Shown here: piece by piece, positions 1-9,356 of the stretch
Layout: each line of letters begins with the position of its first letter
How positions within the stretch are numbered: the stretch's first letter is position 1
NCBI RefSeq assembly: GCF_019649055.1
Contig: NW_026570247.1
Location: forward strand, 1,116,001 to 1,180,000
DNA: 64,000 nucleotides
Reading direction: 5' to 3'
Origin: Paramacrobiotus metropolitanus
Taxonomy: Eukaryota > Tardigrada > Eutardigrada > Parachela > Macrobiotidae
Notes under the pieces: generated by a model
Told to the model about the DNA's origin: nothing
The model's input: only the letters and a program-made list of their open reading frames with translations
The model's database searches: none
Program-made: the position numbers and the translations under genes

Positions 1-2
1 CA

Positions 3-380
3 GTCACTATCAAGCTGAGCGAACAAGCCGGGGATTTAACGGAAGCAGACGGGGTAACAGAGCGAGCTCCGCAAAAAGACTCCAACCAATATGCTGGGTC
101 TTTTTCCGAACCACGCACTGCTACCGATCAGTCGAAAGGGACTGAACTAACAGAGCATGAGATGAAAAGCTCTGGTAGGCAACAGCAGCTTGAAGCAGTG
201 AAAGCAACAGCTGCACAGCTGGCAAACGACATTGCTGCTGCTATCGAGCAAAGGAAGGCCAAAAAGACAAAGTCGAAACCCACTCCTACGGAATTCCTAA
301 CGCGACAAGGAGCTGATGAAGATGCCGCCGATACGGGACTCCTTGATCGGATAACTAAAGGGCGCGAAAATACAAAATAA
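3..380 (+). CDS. C-terminal part of an unknown protein (runs off the window start)
   Basis: The frame is open from the first bases and ends at TAA 378-380, giving about 125 residues. The segment is hydrophilic, rich in Glu, Lys, Thr and Ala, with a predicted helical stretch (about residues 57-85) and a Lys-rich patch (KAKKTKSK). It has the purine-rich composition of the larger frames that follow and lies about 115 bp before the next start, so I take it as the end of an upstream gene of the same element. No domain is recognised. The N-terminal part is outside the window. Confidence 0.5.
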   Translation, partial: VTIKLSEQAGDLTEADGVTERAPQKDSNQYAGSFSEPRTATDQSKGTELTEHEMKSSGRQQQLEAVKATAAQLANDIAAAIEQRKAKKTKSKPTPTEFLTRQGADEDAADTGLLDRITKGRENTK

Positions 381-450
381 TATTTAAAAAGGGCGTTATG
401 ATGCATGCACAGGAGTTGGGAAGGTGTAAAAGCTAACCGTTGTAAATTGG

Positions 451-480
451 CTAACAGATATCGTTTCATTGTTATAGCAG
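451..480 (+). promoter_or_regulatory. Candidate branch point and splice acceptor before the 1,220-residue frame
   Basis: A CTAAC branch-like word at 451-455 is followed by a T-rich stretch and an AG at 479-480, only 14 bp before the ATG at 495. A similar arrangement precedes the ATG at 6340. This suggests the start is reached by splicing. Confidence 0.35.
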
Positions 481-494
481 GTAATAAAAAGTTA

Positions 495-3400
495 ATGGAA
501 AGGTTGGAACGGCAAAATTCAGAGAATTCCGACTCGGAAAGCATTGGAAATCCGTTAAAAGCGTCGACGCCGATAAGAATGGAAGGCGATCGTAGCCAAG
601 GCACTTATTACGGAAACGAGTCCACATCGTCTGCAGGAACGGCGCAGAACGAACCGGGACAGGGAGATCAAACGGTCTACGCGGCCGGCGTCCAGGCATA
701 CTATCCGTACCAGGACCCTACGAATTATCAGAGTACACAGAATTGGTTGACCTACGGCCATCCGGCCGGACCGACTCAATATCCGGTACAAAACGATCCA
801 TTTCAATTGTTTCCTGGAACACAGACTCCACCGATGTATGGATCTGTGCAAATGCCGATGGGACCACCGCCAGTACCCAGTTTTCCGACGGGACATGGTG
901 GATTTGGCCGGATGTCATCCACACCTGTCCGACATGGGGGACTTGGCGGAATGTCAGCGTCGCCTATCCGACATCACGGATTCGGAGGCCCAATGTCAGC
1001 ACCAGTTCGACATAGCGGGGCAATTGGCGGATCACCGCCAGGATCGGTGCGCGGCGGAAGGGCGCCAGCACCATCTTTCCCATCATTGTTTCCCGAACGG
1101 AGTGAGACACCACCTATGAGGGCACCTCATCCGTTTAACCGATCCGACAGACGATCTCCGAACCAAAGAGGCGGAAGATCGCGACATGGAAATCGCAATT
1201 CACCTCGACCACGAGGAATGCTACCCCCATTAGGCCCACAGATGGAAACGATGACAATAAGTCCTCCAGGTTCACCTTCCAGATATGTACCAAGATTGGC
1301 GGTGAACGTGAGCGAAGAAGATGATCGGCTCAACATGATTGTAGGAGCGGAGGAAGAGCTCACCGCAGATGATCGGAGGGCTATCCATAACTTTAACCGT
1401 CTGTGTCGGGACTTCTATCGGATGCATGAAAGGGTGAACGATGAGCAACTCCTCTACGGATATATGATAGAGCAGATGGCCGTAACCGACTCGGGACACA
1501 TAGTGCTTAAGGATCGGAAAAAGAAGGTTCAGGAAGCACGGACAGACCTCGGAATCAGAGTTGCCACGATGAAAACATATCATCAAGCGTTAATAAACAG
1601 GCCGTGGCCAGAAATGATTGAAAAAATTCTGAGATGGATCGAAAAGTTTCCCGAAGAAGTTGCACAGCCCGAGCCCATTGTAGCCGGCCCATCACAGATG
1701 CAACCTGCGACGAGCGGCGCGCCTAAACCTGGTACACCAACTGCGAAGTCAGTTGAAGAGATGACAGATGCGGACTTAAAAGAACAGAAGAAACGAATTG
1801 ACGAAGCTATCGAACAAAGAGCGAGATCACGAGAAAGCTCAACGGCCGATTCATCTCGCGGTAGCGTCAAACGGAACAGATCGCAGACGACAAGTCCTAA
1901 ATCAACGGAGAAGGGACATCAGACTAAAAAGTCGACGGGGAGTAAGGAACCGCCGAAAGAAAAAGAGATGCCGGTACCAGTGAAACCCACGGCGAGTAAG
2001 GAACCGCCGAAGGTGCAGGAAATGTCGGTTGTACCAGTGAAGTCCACGGCAAGTAAGGCACCGCCGAAGGCGCAAGAGACGTCGGTAGTTCCGGTGAAAC
2101 CCTCGGTGAGCAAGGTACCACCGAAGGAACAACAAATCGCTGTACTGGCAGGGAAAAGTTCGACCCAACTGCCACCACCACCGGCAAGAACTCCGATGAT
2201 CATACCACAGGTCCGGGCATATACGGCGAAATATTCGAGATCAGAAGAACTTCCGTACAAGGTTACTGCCCAGCTTATCGATAAGGACACGAAAGAGGAT
2301 ATTCCCTCATACCATCCCACTACACCGACGGAAATTAGAAACCAGATCACCAAACAGTCGAGAGATGAGGTGCAGGGGGCGCTACTTAAGATCAGACGCG
2401 AGGAAGATCGCGCGGATCCACGAATCCTCATTCAGATGTTAAGACAACTGATCACGCCAATAGCCGTGAAAGAGAAAGCTTGGATCTGTATACGAGTGGG
2501 AACACACGACGACCACTTTGCGTACATGTACGCAACCGATGGAGAGATGTTAGCAGTTGAGCGACATCGATTGAAAGAGGGGATCGAGTCAGATGGTAAA
2601 AGGAAGCCGAAAGAGGCATATGATACGACCTACCTGTACCAGGAAATGACCTGTCGAGTCTTCAAATTGGGACTCCACTGTACGGTCGGATTGCCCATCG
2701 TGATGATCGCCGAAATTGTCGATCCTATATCAGGAGATCCCGTCCCATTTGCACCTTGGTTTATATCGAAAGAAGAGAAGGAATATGCTATTATGGAAAA
2801 TGAAAAAGCATTCGCGAATCTGTACAACATGTTACCTGAGGACAAGAAAAAAGATGTTCAAGCCAACAGAAACGGAATTCTGAACATCATGAGTCATCGA
2901 GCCGCCGACGATGGAGCCTATGTCAGGGTGACAGTTACATATACTGACGATGGCCAACTTCGTACGAGAGTCTACACACCGCATTACGAGTTGGTCTACG
3001 AGATGGAAACTCCGAAGAAGCATCTCGCGGTAGCGGCCGAAATACATGAAATTTATGTCAAGTCCAAACAGGCAGAAGAGGAAGGTCTTGCCGGTGAAGG
3101 TGAATATGAAGAACAGATGGAAGCCGAAGACGCTCCATCAGGCGAAAATGCCCCTCAGATGGAAGATGAACCAGTTGATGAAAATAACCCGAGACGATCG
3201 ATGCAACGGGAGATCGCGATCATCCAAGGAGCAGATCACAAGGCATGTAACGACGTAAACTGCGATCGATGTCACCCACCTGAGGAATCCGAAACTGACG
3301 GAGACGAAGATGATGAGGAGGATACGGTTCAGAAAGACTCAGAAGACGATGATCCAGCGCCAAGATCGTCCAAGGACGAATCCAAATCGAAATCGTCTAA

Positions 3401-4154
3401 AGAGGAGTCGAAACCAAGTTCATCTAAAACTGACACAAAATCAAAGAAGTCGGAGAAATCAGACAAAGGGACTGATAAACCCGGAAAGACGGGAACGGAA
3501 AAGTCGAGAGGGAAATCTCGGAAAGATCAGAAACAAAAAGCGGGAAAAAAGAAGGACCATTCCCCATCTGATGATGAAAAGATCGTGACCGAGGAATCAG
3601 AAGAGGATGGCGAAGTCCTCGAAATTGATGAGAGCTTGAAATCGTCGACGACCACACCGAAAAAGGGTGTTATACAATCAGCAACCTCGCCGGAAGAAAA
3701 ACCGAAATCTATCGCGATAAAGAGAGTGGTCAATATGGGACAGATTATGGCCGCGTCGACCCAAAAAGAACGTAGAGAGAAAGTACAGAAGGAAAAAGGG
3801 AAACGCGATACATCCCGCGAGTCGACAGCATCAGAGGCAAGTCGTCCAAGTACATCGACGGTCGCTTCGAAGTCGAAGCCCAACATCCCGATTCGGGCCA
3901 CACGAAGTCAGACGGGAGAGCCGAAGGTGGCACCCAACAGTCTGGAAGCGACTCTGGAAAAACAGAAACAAGCAGCCTTGGAGAAACAGAAGAAAAGCGC
4001 CAAGAAGAAGAGTACTAAGAAGAAGTCTAAACCCGCGGCAGTCCGACGTGTTGATGAAGTCGGATTGGCAAATTACACCAGAAGACAGGGAATAGCGATT
4101 TGGAATATTCGGAACCAGAAGATGAGGAACCCTTTCCCGACTTCGAGGAATTAG
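495..4154 (+). CDS. Unknown ~1,220-residue protein, first large frame of the element
   Basis: I chose the ATG at 495 because it follows a splice-acceptor-like AG; the frame is open from 405. In order: a Gln/Tyr/Pro-rich N-terminus, Gly/Met/Arg repeats (GGFGRMSS, GGLGGMSA) at about 895-1030, a basic Arg/Pro region, a helical segment at about 1350-1660, a tandem Lys/Pro repeat at 1930-2155, a compact domain-like part at about 2210-3040 with mixed beta/alpha composition, a Cys/His cluster near 3246-3276 (C-x4-C-x2-CH), and a long acidic-then-Lys/Ser tail. The layout of disordered basic arms around one or two globular parts recalls nucleocapsid or Gag-type proteins, but this is inference from composition. 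No reverse transcriptase, integrase, protease or polymerase motif is visible. The end overlaps the next frame, which lies in -1. Confidence 0.65.
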   Translation: MERLERQNSENSDSESIGNPLKASTPIRMEGDRSQGTYYGNESTSSAGTAQNEPGQGDQTVYAAGVQAYYPYQDPTNYQSTQNWLTYGHPAGPTQYPVQNDPFQLFPGTQTPPMYGSVQMPMGPPPVPSFPTGHGGFGRMSSTPVRHGGLGGMSASPIRHHGFGGPMSAPVRHSGAIGGSPPGSVRGGRAPAPSFPSLFPERSETPPMRAPHPFNRSDRRSPNQRGGRSRHGNRNSPRPRGMLPPLGPQMETMTISPPGSPSRYVPRLAVNVSEEDDRLNMIVGAEEELTADDRRAIHNFNRLCRDFYRMHERVNDEQLLYGYMIEQMAVTDSGHIVLKDRKKKVQEARTDLGIRVATMKTYHQALINRPWPEMIEKILRWIEKFPEEVAQPEPIVAGPSQMQPATSGAPKPGTPTAKSVEEMTDADLKEQKKRIDEAIEQRARSRESSTADSSRGSVKRNRSQTTSPKSTEKGHQTKKSTGSKEPPKEKEMPVPVKPTASKEPPKVQEMSVVPVKSTASKAPPKAQETSVVPVKPSVSKVPPKEQQIAVLAGKSSTQLPPPPARTPMIIPQVRAYTAKYSRSEELPYKVTAQLIDKDTKEDIPSYHPTTPTEIRNQITKQSRDEVQGALLKIRREEDRADPRILIQMLRQLITPIAVKEKAWICIRVGTHDDHFAYMYATDGEMLAVERHRLKEGIESDGKRKPKEAYDTTYLYQEMTCRVFKLGLHCTVGLPIVMIAEIVDPISGDPVPFAPWFISKEEKEYAIMENEKAFANLYNMLPEDKKKDVQANRNGILNIMSHRAADDGAYVRVTVTYTDDGQLRTRVYTPHYELVYEMETPKKHLAVAAEIHEIYVKSKQAEEEGLAGEGEYEEQMEAEDAPSGENAPQMEDEPVDENNPRRSMQREIAIIQGADHKACNDVNCDRCHPPEESETDGDEDDEEDTVQKDSEDDDPAPRSSKDESKSKSSKEESKPSSSKTDTKSKKSEKSDKGTDKPGKTGTEKSRGKSRKDQKQKAGKKKDHSPSDDEKIVTEESEEDGEVLEIDESLKSSTTTPKKGVIQSATSPEEKPKSIAIKRVVNMGQIMAASTQKERREKVQKEKGKRDTSRESTASEASRPSTSTVASKSKPNIPIRATRSQTGEPKVAPNSLEATLEKQKQAALEKQKKSAKKKSTKKKSKPAAVRRVDEVGLANYTRRQGIAIWNIRNQKMRNPFPTSRN
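1930..2155 (+). repeat. Coding tandem repeat, ~20 codons, four units
   Basis: Four imperfect units encode variations of SKEPPKxQExxVVPVKPT. The units differ by substitutions and stay in frame, as expected for a repeat kept within a coding region. Confidence 0.75.
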
Positions 4155-5959
4155 GGGATGATGACGACACCTTAACAGAGAATGATCTGATTGAGGCTAC
4201 AAATTTCGCAATGGCTACATTTCGCACGCGAGGTGATACCTCGGTGACAGTAAGGTTCCGAATACGTGTTAAAGAATGGTTGAATAAACGAAATCGACGT
4301 TTGACTCCATCGAAGTTGGACACGATCATCGACTTCGCCTTGAATTCGGGTAGACTGATTAAAAAACATCTCGATTGGCGCTGCAAGTCAAAGTTGATTC
4401 GAACCGGTGGAATCAACAAAAAGTTATTCGAAAAGTCCGCTGATAAGAGACGACAGATCGAATCGGCTATCGCAGGCCTACGAAGTCCGGTAGGGTCTAC
4501 CCGACACCGTATTAGCCAATATATGAATGGATTATGGCAAAGCGGAATGGGTAGAATCGCTGAGATCGAAGCGGGTAACGAGACAATGCTAACGCAGATG
4601 CTTCAAGAGGGTAAACTACTCACCACCAACGCTTACGAAGGATCTCCGATCAGATATACCATGTTGGGGTTTATACCGGAGGATATACATGATTATTGCA
4701 ACTTCTCGTCCAGCGAAGTCATGGAAAAACTTCCAATTCCTCAACGAAACGATCCGGAAACTCCCATGTTGAATGTGCTCTTACAGAAGGGAGATCAGAA
4801 ACGGGCTGCCAGGGAAAAGATTAAGGCAGATAAGTTGAAGGAATCGTTGACGCCGAAGGGTATAATGGAACTTGCCTATGGATCGGATGAGGAACATGAC
4901 GCACCTCCGACACCTGGAGAGGTAGCTACGACGAGTGAACAGTCACATGGTGAGAAAACGAAGGCCGTAACTCCCATGGATAAGCTGACGGCACAAACCG
5001 AAGCGGAATTGGAAGAAATGCGCCGTCGTTGACAACAGGCAGCGCTGTTGCCAACATCGAAGCAAGCAAAAACTAGTGGCGGCAAATCGAAAACCGATCT
5101 AACTTCCCAAGAAGAGGGAGTAGCAGCTGAAGAAGCATCGAAAGATGATGAGACGGACTCAGCTCCCACCCAGAGAAACGAATCCAAATCGACGAAGCCC
5201 TCATCAAGCTCAATTCCCAAGCTCGTAATCGATGAAAAAGAGTCGACGTCAGAAGGTCGCGACTACATGCTCGGAATACCACTGGATAATCAGAACCACG
5301 CTTGGTGCGAACTGAAGAACATCTTGGCGGGACAGCCATTTCAGACGATGACTCAAAAGGATGTCAGAGCGACAATCTGTGCCAGCCGAGTCCTGAAATT
5401 ATCTGGTGTGAGCTTTGACAGAATGACCAAGAGGGCCTACAAAGAAGGAAAGTTGGGCTTTTGTTACTCGGATTCCAACAGATGGTCATATTACCTCCCA
5501 AAACCAACGCTTCACCCTCGACTGAAGATGGAATTGAAATATTGGAAAATCGCCATTACCGATGCGGCAATGCCGAGACTTGGCGGGTCGATGGGAGTTA
5601 CATGAGACGATCTATCAAATTTCTTCGCTGTGAACAATGAGCTGGGAATCTACAACATCGAAAGAGATCGTGATGTGATCAGACAGGCAGTGGAAAGTCT
5701 TCTCGATGATAATCTCCTTGAGATTAAAAACAAGCGAATTTATACGAAACCCAAGGAACTCCCCGAAGATACTCCAGAGAAGGAGATTGTGGACTCGGCG
5801 AACATTCCGGCATCCCAGGAAGTTACCTTGGAATCGCAACAGCCGGCATCCGCCGAGCCCGCAGCTGGCGATGCTCAAATGAAATCAGCAGAAACGGAAG
5901 ATACTGTGCCAGCAGCGACTGAAACAGTGGAGTCGGCTGACACATCAGCAAAAGAGTGA
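4097..5959 (+). CDS. Second large frame, no ATG at its start, two in-frame TGA codons
   Basis: The frame opens after TAG 4094-4096, overlaps the previous frame by about 58 bases in the -1 register, and its first residues have no ATG. It is open to TGA 5957-5959 except for TGA at 5030-5032 and 5603-5605. On both sides of each TGA the protein character continues without other stops. It starts very acidic. It then shows three short helix/strand segments (about 4245-4390, 5290-5510 and 5630-5760) that resemble winged-helix modules, each ending in a basic strand such as RIYTKPK; this is a weak impression. The tail is Glu/Pro/Ala rich. The frame may be reached by frameshifting or splicing. The TGA codons may be read through, recoded, or simple CGA-to-TGA mutations, since CGA is a common Arg codon here. 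Function unknown. Confidence 0.55.
4130..4136 (+). promoter_or_regulatory. Candidate -1 frameshift slippery heptamer (C CCT TTC)
   Basis: Within the overlap, the zero-frame codons AAC CCT TTC give CCCTTTC, matching the X XXY YYZ pattern in the correct phase, 16 bases before the TAG that ends the upstream frame. Slippage by -1 would enter the following frame. CCC/TTT is not among the strongest known slip sites and I see no clear pseudoknot downstream. Confidence 0.35.
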
Positions 5960-5970
5960 ACGCGAGATGC

Positions 5971-6005
5971 GTGATATGCGGTCAGGAAGGTCCACCGCAT
6001 ATCAC
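5971..6005 (+). ncRNA. Hairpin 1 with loop containing GGAAGGTC
   Basis: A perfect 12-bp stem (5971-5982 with 5994-6005) closes an 11-base loop CAGGAAGGTCC. It lies in the gap between two large frames. Confidence 0.7.
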
Positions 6006-6092
6006 AGACGAAACAGCATCATATCAGTTTAACGAAAGCGAAAAGTTGAAATAACCGAGATGAAAAACGTTGAAACAGATGGTTGAAATGAC

Positions 6093-6108
6093 TTAGCGAA
6101 TGTGCTAA
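6093..6108 (+). ncRNA. Short hairpin in the gap between frames
   Basis: TTAGC (6093-6097) pairs with GCTAA (6104-6108) around the loop GAATGT. It lacks the GGAAGGTC loop of its neighbours and may be chance. Confidence 0.3.
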
Positions 6109-6168
6109 ACGAGATGAGGAGATGAGATAACCACATCGGTCAAATAGGCGAATGAGCTTAGAACTGAC

Positions 6169-6190
6169 AACATGGAAAGGTCACCATGTT
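6169..6190 (+). ncRNA. Hairpin 2 with GGAAAGGTC
   Basis: AACATGG (6169-6175) pairs with CCATGTT (6184-6190). The stem top and loop read GGAAAGGTC, close to the loop of hairpins 1 and 3, while the stem sequence is different. Confidence 0.6.
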
Positions 6191-6211
6191 ACAGTATTAA
6201 AAATGCCATCA

Positions 6212-6234
6212 TGAGCTAGGAAGGTCTCAGCTCA
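6212..6234 (+). ncRNA. Hairpin 3 with loop containing GGAAGGTC
   Basis: TGAGCT (6212-6217) pairs with AGCTCA (6229-6234) around the loop AGGAAGGTCTC. It is the third member of the set. Confidence 0.6.
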
Positions 6235-6313
6235 GTACGGAAATAGCCAAACTTAGGCGTAAAGGATGATAAGAATGATCGGGAGATGGTTACGAAATGA
6301 TATTTTGACATGG

Positions 6314-6326
6314 CTTAACATTGCAG
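6314..6326 (+). promoter_or_regulatory. Branch point plus splice acceptor before the 870-residue frame
   Basis: CTTAAC (6314-6319) followed by ATTGCAG (AG at 6325-6326) is a compact animal-type acceptor. The ATG at 6340 follows 13 bases later in a good initiation context (AAAGATGGC). If it is used, the hairpin-bearing gap 5960-6326 would be intronic. Confidence 0.4.
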
Positions 6327-6339
6327 ATTAAAACCAAAG

Positions 6340-8952
6340 ATGGCGGAAAAAGGTCCGAGTCAGGTGGTACCGTCCACAAGTCAGGCAGCACCTGCGTCTC
6401 AAGGCAGTCAACCGGCAGCTGCGAAGAATCAAGTCGCACCTACGAACGTGCGAAGTCAACCGGCACCCCCGCGATCTCAACTTGCGACCGCACCTGCCGC
6501 AAACCAACCAAAACCGTGGATTGATCCGTTTACGGGCTATAATTCTAAATGTCCGGACTGTATCAGAAACAACAAGGTTGAAAAAGGAGATTACCCTTGT
6601 TGGTTCTGCATCTTTAAGGAACCAAATCGAACTTTAGTGGCATACACCGAAGCTATTCGCGGGAATAAAGATGTTTTTCGAGCCATAACATCAGCAGAGG
6701 CATGGAAGACAGTTCCACCACGAGAAAAGATGTTGATCGAAGATCGATATCGACAGGCGATTAAGAATGGCGAGATCGGTTGGGATGCTACTTATGAACC
6801 TCCTCAAGATGACCTATGTGATGCCTTCCGAAAAAAGTTCGAAGCGGATCAGGCAAAGATGATGGAGGAAAAACGGCAGAAGGAGCTGGCAGATGAGGCG
6901 ATAGCCAGTCGAAAACGCGCTGAACAACGGGCAGCCCAGGATTACCGAGAAAGGTCGGTGCAGGGCAAAGCTCCTATTCCTGTGGCTCAATTGAATGCAG
7001 CCGAAGCGGAGGTTAGAGTGAAGGCCATTCTCCTCCAGATCGATGAATTAATTAAGGAACCGTCAAAGATCCGCGCAAGCACATTCGAACTCCTCCTACG
7101 AGAAAAGATGAGGTTGGAAAGAGGCGAAGCACTTAAACCCGATACCAAGATGCTCATCGAAAAGATGACCGAGGAGGTTCGAAAGACACACGAAATGGAA
7201 CGAGATGTTATGAAGGCGTTTCAAAGTTTTCGGCGCGATGACGGTTTCCAACGACCTCGATCACCAGTGCGAAGGGAACATCAGAGATCACGAGAGTATT
7301 CACATGAACGAAATTACGACTCTCGAAATGAAAGGTCAAGGGAACGTTCCCGCGAACGAACTCGTGACTATCATAACGAAAGAGATGATAGATCACGCTC
7401 GCGAGATCACGATTACCGAGGCGGCAGATCATGGGTGCGACACGGAGATCAAGTAATCGAAACCAGCGCACATCGTCGCCATCAACCCACTGACAAACGA
7501 CGAGATGAACCGCGTCAAGATGAAATGCGTCGAGATGAACCTCGTCAACAGATACCGATGGGAGTTGGTTTCTGTCATCCGAAAGCCAGAGGATTCACAC
7601 CGGAACGACGAGAAGGGATCTTAACGGGACCCGCCAGAAGCCGCAGTCCATACGACAAGGGATGGCAGGATGATATGAATTACTTCGCGGGTTTCCCGAT
7701 CAACCATAAACGAACTTCGAGTGGAGAACGCGACGATACTCCACCGAAACAGCCGAAAGTTAAATCGATGGTTCACATGGTCGAGCCATTAGTGGTAACG
7801 ATGGATGAAGATGAGCCAATGGAATTGTCATCTGAGAGCATCATCCATAAACGGAACGTGGTACTAGATCGCGACCTTGAACCATCGACATCAGCCAGTA
7901 CGGCGCGACGTGAGCAGGAAGGCCCTCACGAATCGCAGAATCGCCGGCAAGAACCGCAGAACCGACATCAACCAGAACGTCAACAGGAACGCCCTGAACG
8001 ACGACGCGAAGATGGTCACCGAAGAGATCACTCGCGTTTTGACAATTCACGACGAAGGTTGATCAGCAAAATGTATGACATGGATGATATCGAAACCCAA
8101 AGAGCGGAAATCTGTCGCTACTTTGGATTGGAAATTGAATCGGAGCAGTCAGTGATGATACATGCGCAGCTCCACGATCTACGCGAGTTTCTACGGGACT
8201 CAAATTATGAAACGGATCTCAAAGAGAGTAACCTCGGTCGCCTGGAGATCACCACCGAATCTGCGATGGTGTGTTATACACCAATCCGACAATGTGGCTT
8301 ACCGAGTCTCCTCGACCTGAGCTTATGGGAAGTCCCGTTGGATACAATCGACAATACGGGATTTACACAGTTCCACTACCAAGAGATCAAAGAGCGAAGT
8401 ACATATGTGGCACAATTTGTGCTACTTAACGTGAACCCGGCATTCAAGATACTTGCGGCACAAGCAGCCATTGGACTGACGGTTGACCCTACCGATTATA
8501 AATCTCGAGTTTTCGGTCAGAAGGTCTTTGCTGCGAGACTGGGCCATTTTCCGACACAGAATCAGCTATTTTCGAACTTTACGAAGGGGGAAGTTCCGCC
8601 TGTGTACCGGGAGAAGGTTGCTAAATTAGGAATGCTGTCGAGACATCAGGGGATCGCACGTAAAGCGAAGGACGGATTGGCGATCTGCAAAAAGCGATTT
8701 GATGATTGTAACCTCCATGAAATACACGAAGCACAGTACCAGGAACGGCTCAATCGAATCCGAGATACTATGGATACGCCGTATATCGAACCGCAGGATC
8801 GAGTCCATCAGTACAATCGAGGACACCTGGCTGAAGGAACGGGACCGAAACAACCGACATCGCACGACAAGGAAAGGTCGCGGTCCACGAAACATCGTTT
8901 TACGAGTTCAAGCGGACGAGGACGTACCGGCCGGATCAGCTGCACCAGTTGA
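6340..8952 (+). CDS. Unknown 870-residue protein with CxxC-x12-CxxC and SR/RE-rich middle
   Basis: The ATG at 6340 has a strong context. In order: an Ala/Gln/Pro-rich N-terminus; a four-Cys cluster at residues 71, 74, 87 and 90 that could bind zinc; a helical, charged segment to about residue 290; a long Arg/Ser/Glu/Asp-rich region (about 300-400) like SR-type RNA-binding tails; repeated RRDEPRQ units near residue 390; and a compact C-terminal part (about 580-800) with many hydrophobic residues and Cys. After about base 8890 a +1 frame continues with similar Arg/Asp/Gly-rich composition to the stop at 9047-9049, so the true C-terminus may be longer by a frameshift or sequence error. No known enzyme motif is visible. 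The mix of a zinc knuckle, an RS region and a globular end suggests RNA binding; this is inference. Confidence 0.6.
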   Translation: MAEKGPSQVVPSTSQAAPASQGSQPAAAKNQVAPTNVRSQPAPPRSQLATAPAANQPKPWIDPFTGYNSKCPDCIRNNKVEKGDYPCWFCIFKEPNRTLVAYTEAIRGNKDVFRAITSAEAWKTVPPREKMLIEDRYRQAIKNGEIGWDATYEPPQDDLCDAFRKKFEADQAKMMEEKRQKELADEAIASRKRAEQRAAQDYRERSVQGKAPIPVAQLNAAEAEVRVKAILLQIDELIKEPSKIRASTFELLLREKMRLERGEALKPDTKMLIEKMTEEVRKTHEMERDVMKAFQSFRRDDGFQRPRSPVRREHQRSREYSHERNYDSRNERSRERSRERTRDYHNERDDRSRSRDHDYRGGRSWVRHGDQVIETSAHRRHQPTDKRRDEPRQDEMRRDEPRQQIPMGVGFCHPKARGFTPERREGILTGPARSRSPYDKGWQDDMNYFAGFPINHKRTSSGERDDTPPKQPKVKSMVHMVEPLVVTMDEDEPMELSSESIIHKRNVVLDRDLEPSTSASTARREQEGPHESQNRRQEPQNRHQPERQQERPERRREDGHRRDHSRFDNSRRRLISKMYDMDDIETQRAEICRYFGLEIESEQSVMIHAQLHDLREFLRDSNYETDLKESNLGRLEITTESAMVCYTPIRQCGLPSLLDLSLWEVPLDTIDNTGFTQFHYQEIKERSTYVAQFVLLNVNPAFKILAAQAAIGLTVDPTDYKSRVFGQKVFAARLGHFPTQNQLFSNFTKGEVPPVYREKVAKLGMLSRHQGIARKAKDGLAICKKRFDDCNLHEIHEAQYQERLNRIRDTMDTPYIEPQDRVHQYNRGHLAEGTGPKQPTSHDKERSRSTKHRFTSSSGRGRTGRISCTS

Positions 8953-9194
8953 TCGGACTTCCGACAGAAATCAGCCGGGCTCAACTCGGAAACGTCCACC
9001 GCGAGACAGAGACGATGGAGATGGGTCGAACGAGATGATGAATCAGTAAAAACCGATCTGATAGGAGTTGTTACGGCTTATGTCGGCATCCCTATATATC
9101 GACTCATCTTAGTTCAGAGTAGCTACGGTACACTCGGCCGGCTCTCTAAATAAGGCAGAAGAGATGGATTGTGCGACGCAATGAACTTTACCAG

Positions 9195-9248
9195 GGAGGC
9201 AAGCTGAGATGAGCTTGAAAGCCGATTCAAAATTGGCTAAGTTCCTCC
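9195..9248 (+). ncRNA. Three-way-junction-like structure 1
   Basis: GGAGG (9195-9199) pairs with CCTCC (9244-9248). Inside are two hairpins: CAAGCT/AGCTTG (9200-9205, 9212-9217) and AGCCGATT/AATTGGCT (9220-9227, 9231-9238, one G-T pair). The last arm is followed by ATGAC, as in the related structure at 9318. The 9050-9650 stretch has no convincing gene. Confidence 0.5.
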
Positions 9249-9317
9249 ATGACCTATGCTGAATTAACCTTACCAGATGATGTCGCACATCCATGATCAG
9301 AAAGATGATCTTACTAG

Positions 9318-9356
9318 GGAGGAAGCGAACTTCGCTTGTCTACATGATGTCCCTCC
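9318..9356 (+). ncRNA. Three-way-junction-like structure 2
   Basis: GGAGG (9318-9322) pairs with CCTCC (9352-9356), enclosing AAGCGA/TCGCTT (9323-9328, 9332-9337). The flanks share AGGGAGG and CCTCCATGAC with structure 1, while the inner stem sequence differs. Confidence 0.45.

Noticed and set aside
1-9050. Ordinary host gene cluster or bacterial operon
   Set aside because: Overlapping frames, low-complexity proteins and splice-like sites do not fit bacteria; no conserved host domain is visible.
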